From Allobosea sp. BK604 (GTDB taxonomy: Bacteria > Pseudomonadota > Alphaproteobacteria > Rhizobiales > Beijerinckiaceae): a stretch of DNA of 64,000 bases. The DNA lies in assembly GCF_004341515.1 (NCBI RefSeq), contig NZ_SLZF01000005.1, positions 496,001 through 560,000 of the forward strand. The letters run 5' to 3'. Under the pieces are notes generated by a model. The model was not told where the DNA came from. It worked only from the letters and a program-made list of their open reading frames with translations, and did not search any database. This document shows positions 19,929-28,013 of this stretch, in pieces (the first letter of the stretch is position 1; each line of letters opens with the position of its first letter). Both the position numbers and the translations under genes were made by a program.

Positions 19929-19956
19929 GCTGTCCAGCGACCCGTCGCTGGACAGC
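19929..19956. terminator. Bidirectional hairpin between convergent paoC and cox genes
   Basis: Perfect 12-bp inverted repeat (GCTGTCCAGCGA / TCGCTGGACAGC) with a 4-base loop, starting 6 bases after the paoC stop and touching the stop codon of the oxidase gene on the other strand. There is no run of T on either side, so it is a hairpin-only or Rho-assisted terminator by inference. Confidence 0.65.
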
Positions 19957-22475
19957 TACTCCAGCAATTGCGGGAAACCGCGGGTCAGCACCAGACCCAG
20001 GCCGGCCTGACCGAGTGCGTAGCCCCATAGCAGGCCGAGATTGTCGAAGCAGACGCGACGCGTCCGGTCGACCTTGCCGGCAACGATGCGCGCAATCAGG
20101 AATGCCGCCATGACCAGCACCGCCGCGCCGATCTGAAATTGCAGGACGGCGTTCGCATAGACCAGCGCAGCGTGCCCGTGGGCCTGCGGGCGAAGGCCGG
20201 ACTGCCAATGGGACCACAAATCCAGGCCGAGCGCAGCGATCAGGAAGAGCGATCCCAACCCGGCGGCCGAAGCGACTACGGTGAGATGCGGCCCCTCGCG
20301 GCGCAGGAAGCGGTGGCCGAGAAAAAGCGACAGCGCGCTGGCCGCCAAAGCCAACACCGGTAGCGATGAAGTGTCCGCGGCTGCCGCAGCGTTCCGTGAC
20401 CAGTGCTGCGGGGCGACGGTCCAGAGATAGAGATAGGAAAACACATAGGAGAGATAGAGCGCGGCCGCGACCAGCAGCAGCACGACCATCGCCCACCACG
20501 AATGCGAGAGCGAGCCACTGGCATAGGTCGGCAGCCTGATGCCGCCGCCGATATCCGCGGCAGCGGCCGGGGCCGGATCCGTCTCCCAGAGCCATATGAC
20601 GATGGCCACAAGCGCGAGGACGCCGCAGCAGGCCGCCAGCTCGACCTGCTTCACCGTGAGCAACAGGAAGAACGCGGCCGTGAACAGCGCCGCGAGCAGA
20701 TGCGCCCAGCCGGGGCCGGTCAGCCGCATCACATATTGCGGCTCCGCCTCGACGGCGGAGGTGACGATCGTTTCGCGCCGGCCCGTCGCCGAGCCGGGCA
20801 GATAATGGCGTCCCGCCTCGACCTCACGGGCGAGATCGGGCTGGTCCCAGAGCGGCTCCCGGCTGTTGACGCGAGGGATGCTCCGGGTGGCGTAGGTGTG
20901 GTTGGGCAGCCATTCGAGCGTGCCGGCTCGCCAGACGTCGCCGGCCGCCTGGCCAAAAGGCCGTAGATTGCGGGCGAGATCGACGAGGAAGAGCAGGACG
21001 CCGGCCGCGACCAGGAAGGCCCCGGCCGTGGAGACGAGATTGAGGCCGTCCCAGCCCATGCCCGCCGGGTAGGTATAGACGCGTCGCGGCATGCCGATGA
21101 GGCCGGTGACGTGCATCGGCAGGAAGGCGACGTTGAAGCCGAGGACGAAAAACCCGCAGACCCATTTTCCGAGGCGTTCCGAAAGCGGGCGTCGGCTGAA
21201 GGCCGGAGCCCAGTAGTAGAAGGCGGCAAAGAGCGGAAAGACCATGCCGCCGAACAGCACGTAGTGCAGATGCGCGACGACGAAATAGGTATCGTGGGCC
21301 TGCCGGTCGAACGGCACGAGCGCGACCATGACGCCGGTCAGACCGCCGATCGTGAAGATCACCAGGAAGCCGAGCACGAAGAACGAGGCGGCGGTGAATC
21401 GCAGTCGCCCTGCGGCCATGGTGGCGATCCAGGCGAAGATCTGGATGCCGCTGGGTACGGCGACCGCCATGCTCGCAGCCGAGAAGAAGGCGAGCGAAAG
21501 CGGCGGGATGCCGGTCGTGAACATGTGGTGGACCCACAGCCCGAAGCTGAAAAAGCCGATTGCGATCAGCGCGACGACGATGAGCCGGTAGCTCACGAGC
21601 GGAACGCCGGTCATCGCGGGCACGATCATCGACACCACTCCGGCCGCCGGCAGGAAGATGATGTAGACCTCCGGATGACCGAAGAACCAGAACAGGTGCT
21701 GCCAGAGCAGCGGGTCGCCGCCGCGCTCGCCAATGAAGAACGGCCAGTCGAAGGCGCGTTCGAGCTCCAGCAGGATCGTCGCCAGGATTACAGCCGGGAA
21801 GGCGAAGACGATCATCCAGGCGAAGACCAGCATGGTCCAGGCGAAGACCGGCATGCGCGAGAGCGTCATGCCCGGCGCGCGGGTCCGGAGCACGCCGACG
21901 ATGATCTCGATCGCGCCCGCGATCGCCGAGATCTCGATGAAGCCGATACCGAGCAGCCACCAGTCGGCGCCGATATCCGGCGAGTAACGCATCCCGGTCA
22001 AAGGCGGATACATGAACCAGCCGCCTGACGGGGCGGTGCCGAAGAAGAGCGTGCAGAAGAAGACGAGGCCGCCGACGAAATAGGCCCAGAAGGCAAAAGC
22101 TCCCAGCCGTGGAAATGGCAGGTCGCGGGCGCCGAGCATCTGCGGCAGCAGCATCACGCCGAGCGCTTCGACGGCCGGCACCGCGAACAGGAACATCATC
22201 ACCGTGCCGTGCATGGTGAAGATCTGGTTGTAGGTCTCCTGGCTCAGGAAATCATTGCCGGGCACGGCGAGCTGCAGCCGCATCAGCAGCGCGAGAATGC
22301 CCGCCAGCACGAAGAACAGGAACGCCGTCGCGATGTAGAAATAGCCGACGACCGTGTTGTTGACGGCCGTGACGATGCGCCAGCCCTGCGCCAGCCGCCA
22401 CGCCGCCTCGAGCCGCTCCAGCTCGCCGGCCGGGCGCGGCAGATCGTTCGGCAATGGCGCGTCCGGCCGGCTCAT
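19956..22475 (-). CDS. ctaD: Cytochrome c oxidase subunit I fused to subunit III (caa3 type)
   Basis: 839 residues. Residues to about 540 are subunit I: low-spin haem ligand in FTMHGTVMMF, CuB His and cross-linked Tyr with the A1-type glutamate in FGHPEVYI, the CuB His pair in LWVHHMFTTG, and VVAHLHYVLFGG with the haem ligands. From about 605 a subunit III-like five-helix domain follows (SWWAMVVLLLVAAALYLSY). The D-channel entry aspartate is kept in GARDLPFPR, but the asparagines that line the channel in R. sphaeroides are replaced (see findings). It overlaps the subunit II gene by four bases. Confidence 0.95.
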   Translation of the reverse strand: MSRPDAPLPNDLPRPAGELERLEAAWRLAQGWRIVTAVNNTVVGYFYIATAFLFFVLAGILALLMRLQLAVPGNDFLSQETYNQIFTMHGTVMMFLFAVPAVEALGVMLLPQMLGARDLPFPRLGAFAFWAYFVGGLVFFCTLFFGTAPSGGWFMYPPLTGMRYSPDIGADWWLLGIGFIEISAIAGAIEIIVGVLRTRAPGMTLSRMPVFAWTMLVFAWMIVFAFPAVILATILLELERAFDWPFFIGERGGDPLLWQHLFWFFGHPEVYIIFLPAAGVVSMIVPAMTGVPLVSYRLIVVALIAIGFFSFGLWVHHMFTTGIPPLSLAFFSAASMAVAVPSGIQIFAWIATMAAGRLRFTAASFFVLGFLVIFTIGGLTGVMVALVPFDRQAHDTYFVVAHLHYVLFGGMVFPLFAAFYYWAPAFSRRPLSERLGKWVCGFFVLGFNVAFLPMHVTGLIGMPRRVYTYPAGMGWDGLNLVSTAGAFLVAAGVLLFLVDLARNLRPFGQAAGDVWRAGTLEWLPNHTYATRSIPRVNSREPLWDQPDLAREVEAGRHYLPGSATGRRETIVTSAVEAEPQYVMRLTGPGWAHLLAALFTAAFFLLLTVKQVELAACCGVLALVAIVIWLWETDPAPAAAADIGGGIRLPTYASGSLSHSWWAMVVLLLVAAALYLSYVFSYLYLWTVAPQHWSRNAAAAADTSSLPVLALAASALSLFLGHRFLRREGPHLTVVASAAGLGSLFLIAALGLDLWSHWQSGLRPQAHGHAALVYANAVLQFQIGAAVLVMAAFLIARIVAGKVDRTRRVCFDNLGLLWGYALGQAGLGLVLTRGFPQLLE

Positions 22476-23458
22476 TTGAGGCTCGCGAGATAGGCGGAGA
22501 GCATGCGAAGCTCAGTTGCGGAGAAGATGCGGAACTCCGGCATCTGGTTGCCGGGCTTCAGCGACTGCCCGTCGTGTATGAAGCGGCCGATACTGTCCTC
22601 GTCGAGGCGCAGGCTCGCGGCGGCGAGAAAGCGGCGCCCGCCCAGCCGCGAGAGGTCCGGGCCAACAGCGCCGCGCGCCTCGGTTCCCCGGATCGCGTGG
22701 CAGGCGCCGCAGCCGGAGCGGTGGAACAGGTCGCGGCCGGCCCTCGCCGCCTCTGTCACCGGCTCCGGCGGCGAGGCCGCGGCAGCGAGCCAGCGTTCGA
22801 ACGCCTCGGCGGGCATGGCGACGATCTCAAGCGCCATCAGCGCATGGGGGCCGCCGCAATATTCGGCGCATTGGCCGCGATAGATGCCCTCCCGCTGCGC
22901 CGTGAGCCGCAGCCGGTTGGTGCGACCTGGCACCATGTCGAGCTTGCCGCCCAGGCTTGGCACCCAGAAGCTGTGAATGACATCGGCGGCATTGAGGGCA
23001 AACTCGACCTCCTGGCCGACCGGAATGCGGATTTCATTGGCCTCGGCGATGCGGCTGCCATCCGGCTGGAGATAGGCCAGCCGCCACCACCATTGCTCGC
23101 CGGTGACCTCGATCCGGAGGGCTGGCGGCCTCACGGCCGCTGCGAGTTCCTCGCGCATCAGCCAGATGCCGTAACCGAGCAGGATCGTCAGCGTCACGAT
23201 CGGAAACGCGAGGCCGCCGAGCTTGACGGCATTGGCGCTCGCCAGCCGGCGCCGCCAGCGGTCGCTGCCGTACAGCGCGAGCACGAGCGCGACCAGCACG
23301 ATGAGCAGGATCGCGATCGCGCCGACCAGCAGGACCAGGCCCAGCGTGAGGATGCGTTCGGCGTCCGGTCCGCGCGGCGCGAGCGCAGACTGGATCTCGC
23401 TGCAGCCGGCCAGCGCCGGCAGTGATGCGACCAGCAAGGTCAGGCGCGCAACGCTCAT
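22472..23458 (-). CDS. ctaC: Cytochrome c oxidase subunit II with C-terminal cytochrome c
   Basis: 328 residues. An N-terminal lipoprotein-type signal (LLVASLPALAGC) is followed by two transmembrane helices (about 35-62 and 78-100). The CuA domain has the first His in VIHSFWVPSLGGKLD and the binuclear site in GQCAEYCGGPHALM. A C-terminal class I cytochrome c domain with CGACH (about residue 255) and a methionine ligand in NQMPEF makes this a caa3-type subunit that takes electrons directly through its own haem c. ATGA overlaps with both neighbours. Confidence 0.95.
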   Translation of the reverse strand: MSVARLTLLVASLPALAGCSEIQSALAPRGPDAERILTLGLVLLVGAIAILLIVLVALVLALYGSDRWRRRLASANAVKLGGLAFPIVTLTILLGYGIWLMREELAAAVRPPALRIEVTGEQWWWRLAYLQPDGSRIAEANEIRIPVGQEVEFALNAADVIHSFWVPSLGGKLDMVPGRTNRLRLTAQREGIYRGQCAEYCGGPHALMALEIVAMPAEAFERWLAAAASPPEPVTEAARAGRDLFHRSGCGACHAIRGTEARGAVGPDLSRLGGRRFLAAASLRLDEDSIGRFIHDGQSLKPGNQMPEFRIFSATELRMLSAYLASLK

Positions 23459-24582
23459 CGCCGCGCCTCGTCGGCTGCCGGCTGGCTCGCCAGGAACGCA
23501 GCGACATCCGCGATCTGATCGGCGGAGAGGCGCCGTGCGATCGGCGCCATGATCGCGCCCAAAGCCGTGCGGTCGTTGAGGCCGGATTTCCAGACGTGGA
23601 GCTGGCCGGCGAGATAGCGCGCCGATTGTCCGGCGAGACGCGGGTAGAGTGGCGAGCGCCCCGGAGCATGGCAGCTCAAGCAGGCGGGAATTTCGCCGGA
23701 GACCTCACCCTCCTCGGCCAGTTTGCGGCCGCGCTCCATCCTGGCGGCATCGGGTTCGGTCGCGAGGGGCCGCTGCGCGACGGGGGGCAGGCCGGCATAA
23801 TAACCGGCTAGCCGGTTGATGCTCTGCTCGGTCAGGCCGGCAGCCATGGTCTGCATGACCCCGCTCTGCCGCTCTCGCGAGGCGTAGGACTTCAGCGCCT
23901 CGGCCAGCATCTCGCGGGGCTGGCCGTGCAGGTTCGGCACGAGACGGCTCTTCGGTCCGGTCTGCGCGCCATGGCAGCGGGCGCAGGCGCCGATCGCGCC
24001 TTCCTCGCTCGCTTCGCCGGTGGCGATCTCCTGCCCGCTCTGCGGTTCCTCCTCGACTTCGCCGGCGGCCAGAGCGCGATAGCCGGCCTCGTCGAGAACC
24101 GGCAGGCGGCGCAGGAAGGCGACCACCGCCCAAACCTCGTCATCGCGCCCCAGAACCGGGAAGGCCGGCATGCCTGCGTATTTGATGCCGTGCTTGACGA
24201 TCCGGAACAGGTCCTGATCGCGCCAATGGCCGACGCGTTGCTTGAGGTCCGGCGGCGATGGCATCATGCCGGCCGCGACCGGGCTGATCGGCGTTCCCGG
24301 CGCGCCATGGCAGAAGGCGCAGCCGGCATGGAAATGCCCGGCGCCAAGGCGGATCAGGTCGTCGTCGTCGAGAGACGGCGCCGGTTCGCCGGAGGCGCGA
24401 GCCTTGACGGAATTCTCCATGCCGAAGCGCAGGAAACGCTCGACGATCGGCCAATGGCCGGAGCTGGCAGCGACGTTATAGAGACCGAGCCAGGCCACCA
24501 GGAGCGCGCCGGCACCGGCCAGAACGACCAGACCGAGTAGCGCGGCGACGACCGTCTTTGTGCGCTCGCTAGCGCGTGACAA
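23455..24582 (-). CDS. Membrane-anchored tri-haem cytochrome c
   Basis: 375 residues from a TTG at 24582, which has AAAGGGCGG upstream and overlaps the end of ctaG by 14 bases; an ATG at 24615 is an alternative. One N-terminal helix (VVAALLGLVVLAGAGALLVAWLG) anchors it, and three CXXCH haem sites follow: CAFCH, CARCH and CLSCH. The first domain is separate; the last two resemble a tandem di-haem cytochrome c4-type unit. Lying between ctaG and ctaC with overlaps on both sides, it probably feeds electrons to the oxidase or links it to a periplasmic dehydrogenase. Confidence 0.85.
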   Translation of the reverse strand: MSRASERTKTVVAALLGLVVLAGAGALLVAWLGLYNVAASSGHWPIVERFLRFGMENSVKARASGEPAPSLDDDDLIRLGAGHFHAGCAFCHGAPGTPISPVAAGMMPSPPDLKQRVGHWRDQDLFRIVKHGIKYAGMPAFPVLGRDDEVWAVVAFLRRLPVLDEAGYRALAAGEVEEEPQSGQEIATGEASEEGAIGACARCHGAQTGPKSRLVPNLHGQPREMLAEALKSYASRERQSGVMQTMAAGLTEQSINRLAGYYAGLPPVAQRPLATEPDAARMERGRKLAEEGEVSGEIPACLSCHAPGRSPLYPRLAGQSARYLAGQLHVWKSGLNDRTALGAIMAPIARRLSADQIADVAAFLASQPAADEARR

Positions 24583-25225
24583 CGGACCGCCCTTTGCGCA
24601 AGCCGACGGTCTCATCGGGATCCAGCATCCCGGCCGCCAGCACGACACCGGCCACGAGGTAGCTCAGCGGACAGGCCGTGATCATCAGCAGGCCCGCGAG
24701 ATGCTGATCCGCCAGGGTCGAAGGGCCGGCGCTGCAAATCGCCAGGAAAAGCCCGTCGAGCCGGTAGAGGTCGCGCGGGGCAAAGACGAGCAGCGCCCCC
24801 AGCAGGCATGCGAGCTTCCCGGTCAGCAGCAAGGCGGCCAGGGCGGGCCAACGCGCCCTCGCGGCCTGGCACAGCACCAGCCGCCAGAACCAGAACGAGC
24901 AGACGGCCAGCACGACGAGCCCGATGGCGTGAAGTTGCCAGGAGGGAGCGGCTGCGCGCTGAACCGAGGGCTCATGCCAGACATAGAGAACGGCCAGTTG
25001 CAAGAAGGCGGCGAGCCACAGCGAACCACGCTCGGGCAAGGTCTTCCGGCTGGCCAGCGCGGCCAGCGGAGCAAGGACGTTCATCACGAAGAGATGCTGC
25101 GCCATCAGCAGCGAGAGCGGTCCGAGCTCGACCAGGCCGATGACGAGAGCGCCCGTGGCTGCGACGGCTGCAGCGCTCGCGAGCGCCGCGGAGGCGGCAA
25201 GGTCTCGCCGTGCGGCCGCAGGCAA
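24569..25225 (-). CDS. ctaG: CtaG-type cytochrome c oxidase assembly membrane protein
   Basis: 218 residues from a TTG at 25225 with GGGAGGA 6 bases upstream; an in-frame ATG at 25360 would add 45 residues that do not look like the family. About six to seven hydrophobic helices are present, with conserved histidines in LMAQHLFVMNVLAPL, YVWHEP and LADQHLAGLLM, as in the caa3_CtaG family of Bacillus-type assembly factors. These act in copper-centre assembly of caa3 oxidase. First gene of the operon, reading into the cytochrome gene. Confidence 0.85.
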   Translation of the reverse strand: MPAAARRDLAASAALASAAAVAATGALVIGLVELGPLSLLMAQHLFVMNVLAPLAALASRKTLPERGSLWLAAFLQLAVLYVWHEPSVQRAAAPSWQLHAIGLVVLAVCSFWFWRLVLCQAARARWPALAALLLTGKLACLLGALLVFAPRDLYRLDGLFLAICSAGPSTLADQHLAGLLMITACPLSYLVAGVVLAAGMLDPDETVGLRKGRSVVTR

Positions 25226-25365
25226 TGCAAATCCTCCCTCGCCCGGGCTGCATAGGGTGCCCGATCCGCAACGGCCGGAATGGCTGAAAGGTTCCGCCGC
25301 GCGCTGGCGAACGAAAGCGATGGCCGCGCGTTCAAATGCCATCCAAATCCAAGGAGGCATCAGTG

Positions 25366-25602
25366 ATGGATATGAACCAGATCCGAGAGCACATGGAGGT
25401 CAAGTCCTCCGATGGTGAGCACGTCGGGACGGTCGACCGCTTGGAAGGCAGCGAGATCAAGCTGACGAAGAACGACCGCGCCGCTCATGGCGGGCACCAT
25501 CACTTCATTCCGACCGACTGGATCGACCATATCGACGCGCACGTCCATCTCAGCAAGACCAGCCAGGACGTTAAGGCGCATTGGCAACACGGCACCGCCT
25601 GA
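25366..25602 (+). CDS. DUF2171 family protein
   Basis: 78 residues, paralogous to the protein at 14536-14775: MNQIREHMEV, DGEHVGTVD, GGHHHFIP. AAGGAGG stands 8 bases before the ATG at 25366, so the in-frame ATG ten codons earlier is not used. It is divergent from the oxidase operon and 12 bases upstream of the MgtC-like gene. Function unknown. Confidence 0.82.
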   Translation: MDMNQIREHMEVKSSDGEHVGTVDRLEGSEIKLTKNDRAAHGGHHHFIPTDWIDHIDAHVHLSKTSQDVKAHWQHGTA

Positions 25603-25614
25603 GCCCGAACGGCG

Positions 25615-26139
25615 ATGGACTTTGATATCTGGAGCGAGATCGACCTGACCCTGAGGCTGCTCGCCGGCACGGCTGCCGGCGTCGTCGTGGGTTGGGAGCG
25701 TACGCTGAAGCAAAGCGCGGCAGGCATCCGGACCTTCGGCCTGGTCGGCCTCGGCACGGCTGCGGCTGCGGGGATTTTTGGCGACCCCGGGCAGATCGAT
25801 GCGGCCAGCCGCGTGGTGCAGGGCGTGCTGACCGGCATCGGCTTTCTGGGCGCGGGCGTCATCATCCTGCGCGAGAAGGACCAGACGCCGCGCGGCCTGA
25901 CCACCGCAGCGGCGATCTGGATCACGGCCGCACTCGGCTGCGCTGCAGGGCTCGGCGACTGGCAGATCGTCCTGACAGCGACGACGCTGGCGCTCGTGCT
26001 GCTGGCGGTCAACCATTCGATCGAGCGCTGGGCCGGCCGGGACGAGGAGCCGACGGCGGCCGAGCCCGACGCGGCAGAGGCTGCGCATCCCCATGGCGGG
26101 ACGCAGGCACGTCCCTCGTCCGTTGAGGAACCGGCCTGA
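25615..26139 (+). CDS. MgtC/SapB family membrane protein
   Basis: 174 residues. The MgtC N-terminal membrane domain is recognised by LRLLAGTAAGVVVGWERTLKQSAAGIRTFGLVGLG, then GVLTGIGFLGAGVIIL and LTTAAAIWITAALGCAAGLG. Four to five helices are predicted, with a short hydrophilic acidic tail instead of the ACT-like domain of virulence MgtC. Members influence F-type ATPase activity and Mg or acid stress responses in some bacteria; here only the family is certain. Likely cotranscribed with the DUF2171 gene. Confidence 0.88.
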   Translation: MDFDIWSEIDLTLRLLAGTAAGVVVGWERTLKQSAAGIRTFGLVGLGTAAAAGIFGDPGQIDAASRVVQGVLTGIGFLGAGVIILREKDQTPRGLTTAAAIWITAALGCAAGLGDWQIVLTATTLALVLLAVNHSIERWAGRDEEPTAAEPDAAEAAHPHGGTQARPSSVEEPA

Positions 26140-26253
26140 CGCAACCCATGCCATTCACGCCGCGTCCCTCGACACGGCGATCGCCACTTCAACCCGCCGG
26201 CTTCCGGGGCGCCTTGCTGCAGCCAGTCAGAGCGCTGCGGAGGAGAGCGCCGG

Positions 26254-26868
26254 TCACTGGAGCGGAGAAATCTCCGTCGGCAGATAGACCTCGGACACCA
26301 TGGCCGGCGTCAGCGTGTGCGGCGCGCTTCGTGGCGGCCAGACGCTTTGCCGCAGGGCCTCCGCTCGAATATCCATGCGCTCGTTCCAGCCTGGATAAGC
26401 CCAGATATGCGTGAAGCGCGGCGCGCCATCGAGCGCGTACATGGCAATGACCAGGGGCGAGAGTTTGGTCCGCTTCGGCAGCATCTCGCTCCATGCCTCG
26501 AGCGTCTCGGGCAGGCCGGCCGTCTTCAGGATGTAGGAGCGGAACTCGTAGATCGGCCCGATCTGCCCGGCCGGCACCGGCGGCAGGTTGGGGAAAGGCG
26601 CGTGCGACTCCATCGAAAGCCCGAGAAGATATTGGCCGCAACCGAAGGGGTTGCTGCTCAGCAAGCCTCGCTGCCTCTCGCTGTCGAGATCCGCCCGCGT
26701 CGCGAATTCGCGCAGCACGATCAACCGGTTCTGCGGACCGAATTCCGAACGCCAGCAACCGACGAGCTTCCCGCGAGCATCACTGGTGGTGAGATAGGCT
26801 TCTACGCCCGGCACGGCCAGCAACGTGTGGCTGACGGAGGTGGTGAGGGTCGCGACTTCATAGAACAT
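26254..26868 (-). CDS. NIPSNAP family protein
   Basis: 204 residues with a second-half NIPSNAP domain (PIYEFRSYILKTAGLPETLEAW...FTHIWAYPGWNERMDIRAEA), a ferredoxin-like alpha+beta fold that often occurs beside catabolic enzymes. The first half (MFYEVATLTT...VREFATRADLD) looks like a diverged copy of the same fold, so it is a probable tandem. It follows the SMP-30 gene on the same strand by 48 bases and probably belongs to the same LacI-controlled operon. The catalytic role of the family is not settled. Confidence 0.82.
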   Translation of the reverse strand: MFYEVATLTTSVSHTLLAVPGVEAYLTTSDARGKLVGCWRSEFGPQNRLIVLREFATRADLDSERQRGLLSSNPFGCGQYLLGLSMESHAPFPNLPPVPAGQIGPIYEFRSYILKTAGLPETLEAWSEMLPKRTKLSPLVIAMYALDGAPRFTHIWAYPGWNERMDIRAEALRQSVWPPRSAPHTLTPAMVSEVYLPTEISPLQ

Positions 26869-26916
26869 GCGCCATTCCTTCGCTGCTCGGATGATGCGCC
26901 TGCGTGAATTTGCGGA

Positions 26917-27813
26917 TCACCCGGCGAAATGGGGTTCGGGACAGCCGGCGACGCCGGTCGCGATCGAAAACAGCGCTCCTGCCAGCGGTTGCCTTGCGAG
27001 CTCGTCCGCCGAGAGGCGCTGGAATGCCGAGGTGATGAACAGCGTATCAAGCGCCTCGCCGCCGAAGCCGCAGCTCGTCGGCTGGGAGACCGGAACCGGC
27101 ACGACGCGATCGACGCTTCCGTCCGGCGCGTAGCGCGTGACGACGCCACCACCATATTGCGCGCTCCACAGGAAGCCTTCGGCATCGATATTCGCGCCAT
27201 CCGGAATCCCGGTTCCCTGAGGCAGGCGAGCAAAAACCCGCCGCTCGCCCAGAACGCCCGATCGCGTGTCGAACGGAAAGGCCCAGATCACAGGCTCGAT
27301 CCCATCAGCAAAATACATCGTGCCGCCATCGAGCGACCACGAGAGACTGTTGGGCACTGCGATGCCTTCGAGGACCGCGGTATAGCCGCCGGCTTCGAAA
27401 CGGTAGAGCGTGCCGACCGGCCCGCGCCCGACATCATCCATCGAGCCGACCCAGAAGCGGCCCTGGCGATCGCATTTGGCATCGTTGAACCGCATCTGCG
27501 GCTTGTCCGCATGCGGAGCGGGCACCGGCTCCAGCCGCCCCGTCACCGTATCGAACAGTGCCACCGAACTGCGCAACGCGACGAGCAGGCCCTGCCCATC
27601 CCTGCACAGGGCGATGCTGCCGACGAGTTCGGGCATCGTCCAGCTTTCGGTCCGGCCCGTCCGCCAGTCGCGGCGGCGGATCAGCGGACCGCGCACATCG
27701 ATCCAGTACAGCGCCTGTTCGGCGATCGACCACACCGGACATTCACCGAGAATATCCTGCGTTTCGCCGACCCTTTCGAGATTGCCAGCCAGCCGCTTGT
27801 CGGCACCGTCCAT
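26917..27813 (-). CDS. SMP-30/gluconolactonase family lactonase
   Basis: 298 residues of six-bladed beta-propeller. The metal-binding glutamate is in ILGECPVWS near the N-terminus. Later ligands are in MRFNDAKCDRQGRFWVGSM, VPNSLSWSLDG and IPDGANIDAEG. The family hydrolyses sugar lactones to sugar acids. It lies 40 bases downstream of a palindrome that matches the likely LacI operator, and the regulator gene is divergent. This suggests that it opens a sugar-lactone intermediate in the pathway encoded here. Confidence 0.9.
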   Translation of the reverse strand: MDGADKRLAGNLERVGETQDILGECPVWSIAEQALYWIDVRGPLIRRRDWRTGRTESWTMPELVGSIALCRDGQGLLVALRSSVALFDTVTGRLEPVPAPHADKPQMRFNDAKCDRQGRFWVGSMDDVGRGPVGTLYRFEAGGYTAVLEGIAVPNSLSWSLDGGTMYFADGIEPVIWAFPFDTRSGVLGERRVFARLPQGTGIPDGANIDAEGFLWSAQYGGGVVTRYAPDGSVDRVVPVPVSQPTSCGFGGEALDTLFITSAFQRLSADELARQPLAGALFSIATGVAGCPEPHFAG

Positions 27814-27850
27814 GCCCGTTTCCTCGCCACGTTCCCTCGAATTATATTAT

Positions 27851-27866
27851 CTGGTAATATTATCAG
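27851..27866. promoter_or_regulatory. Candidate LacI-family operator 1
   Basis: CTGGTAATATTATCAG is a 16-bp near-perfect inverted repeat (14 of 16 positions symmetric). It lies 38 bases upstream of the lactonase start in the gap to the LacI-type gene. It shares the 11-base stretch GTAATATTATC/ATAATATTATC with the palindrome at 31559-31572, at the other end of the cluster. AT-rich composition stands out from the GC-rich surroundings. Confidence 0.7.
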
Positions 27867-28013
27867 CGGAGGATAGCGCGACAACGCCTAATGTGACGCG
27901 CAGCCGAAGTTTCGATGCTGCGTCGCGGGAGGTCGGGTTTTCGGCGGCAAAGGCCCGTGCTAACCCGCGCTACGCCGCCGCCTACCGGAATTTTCGCTCA
28001 TCAGGACGGTTCT

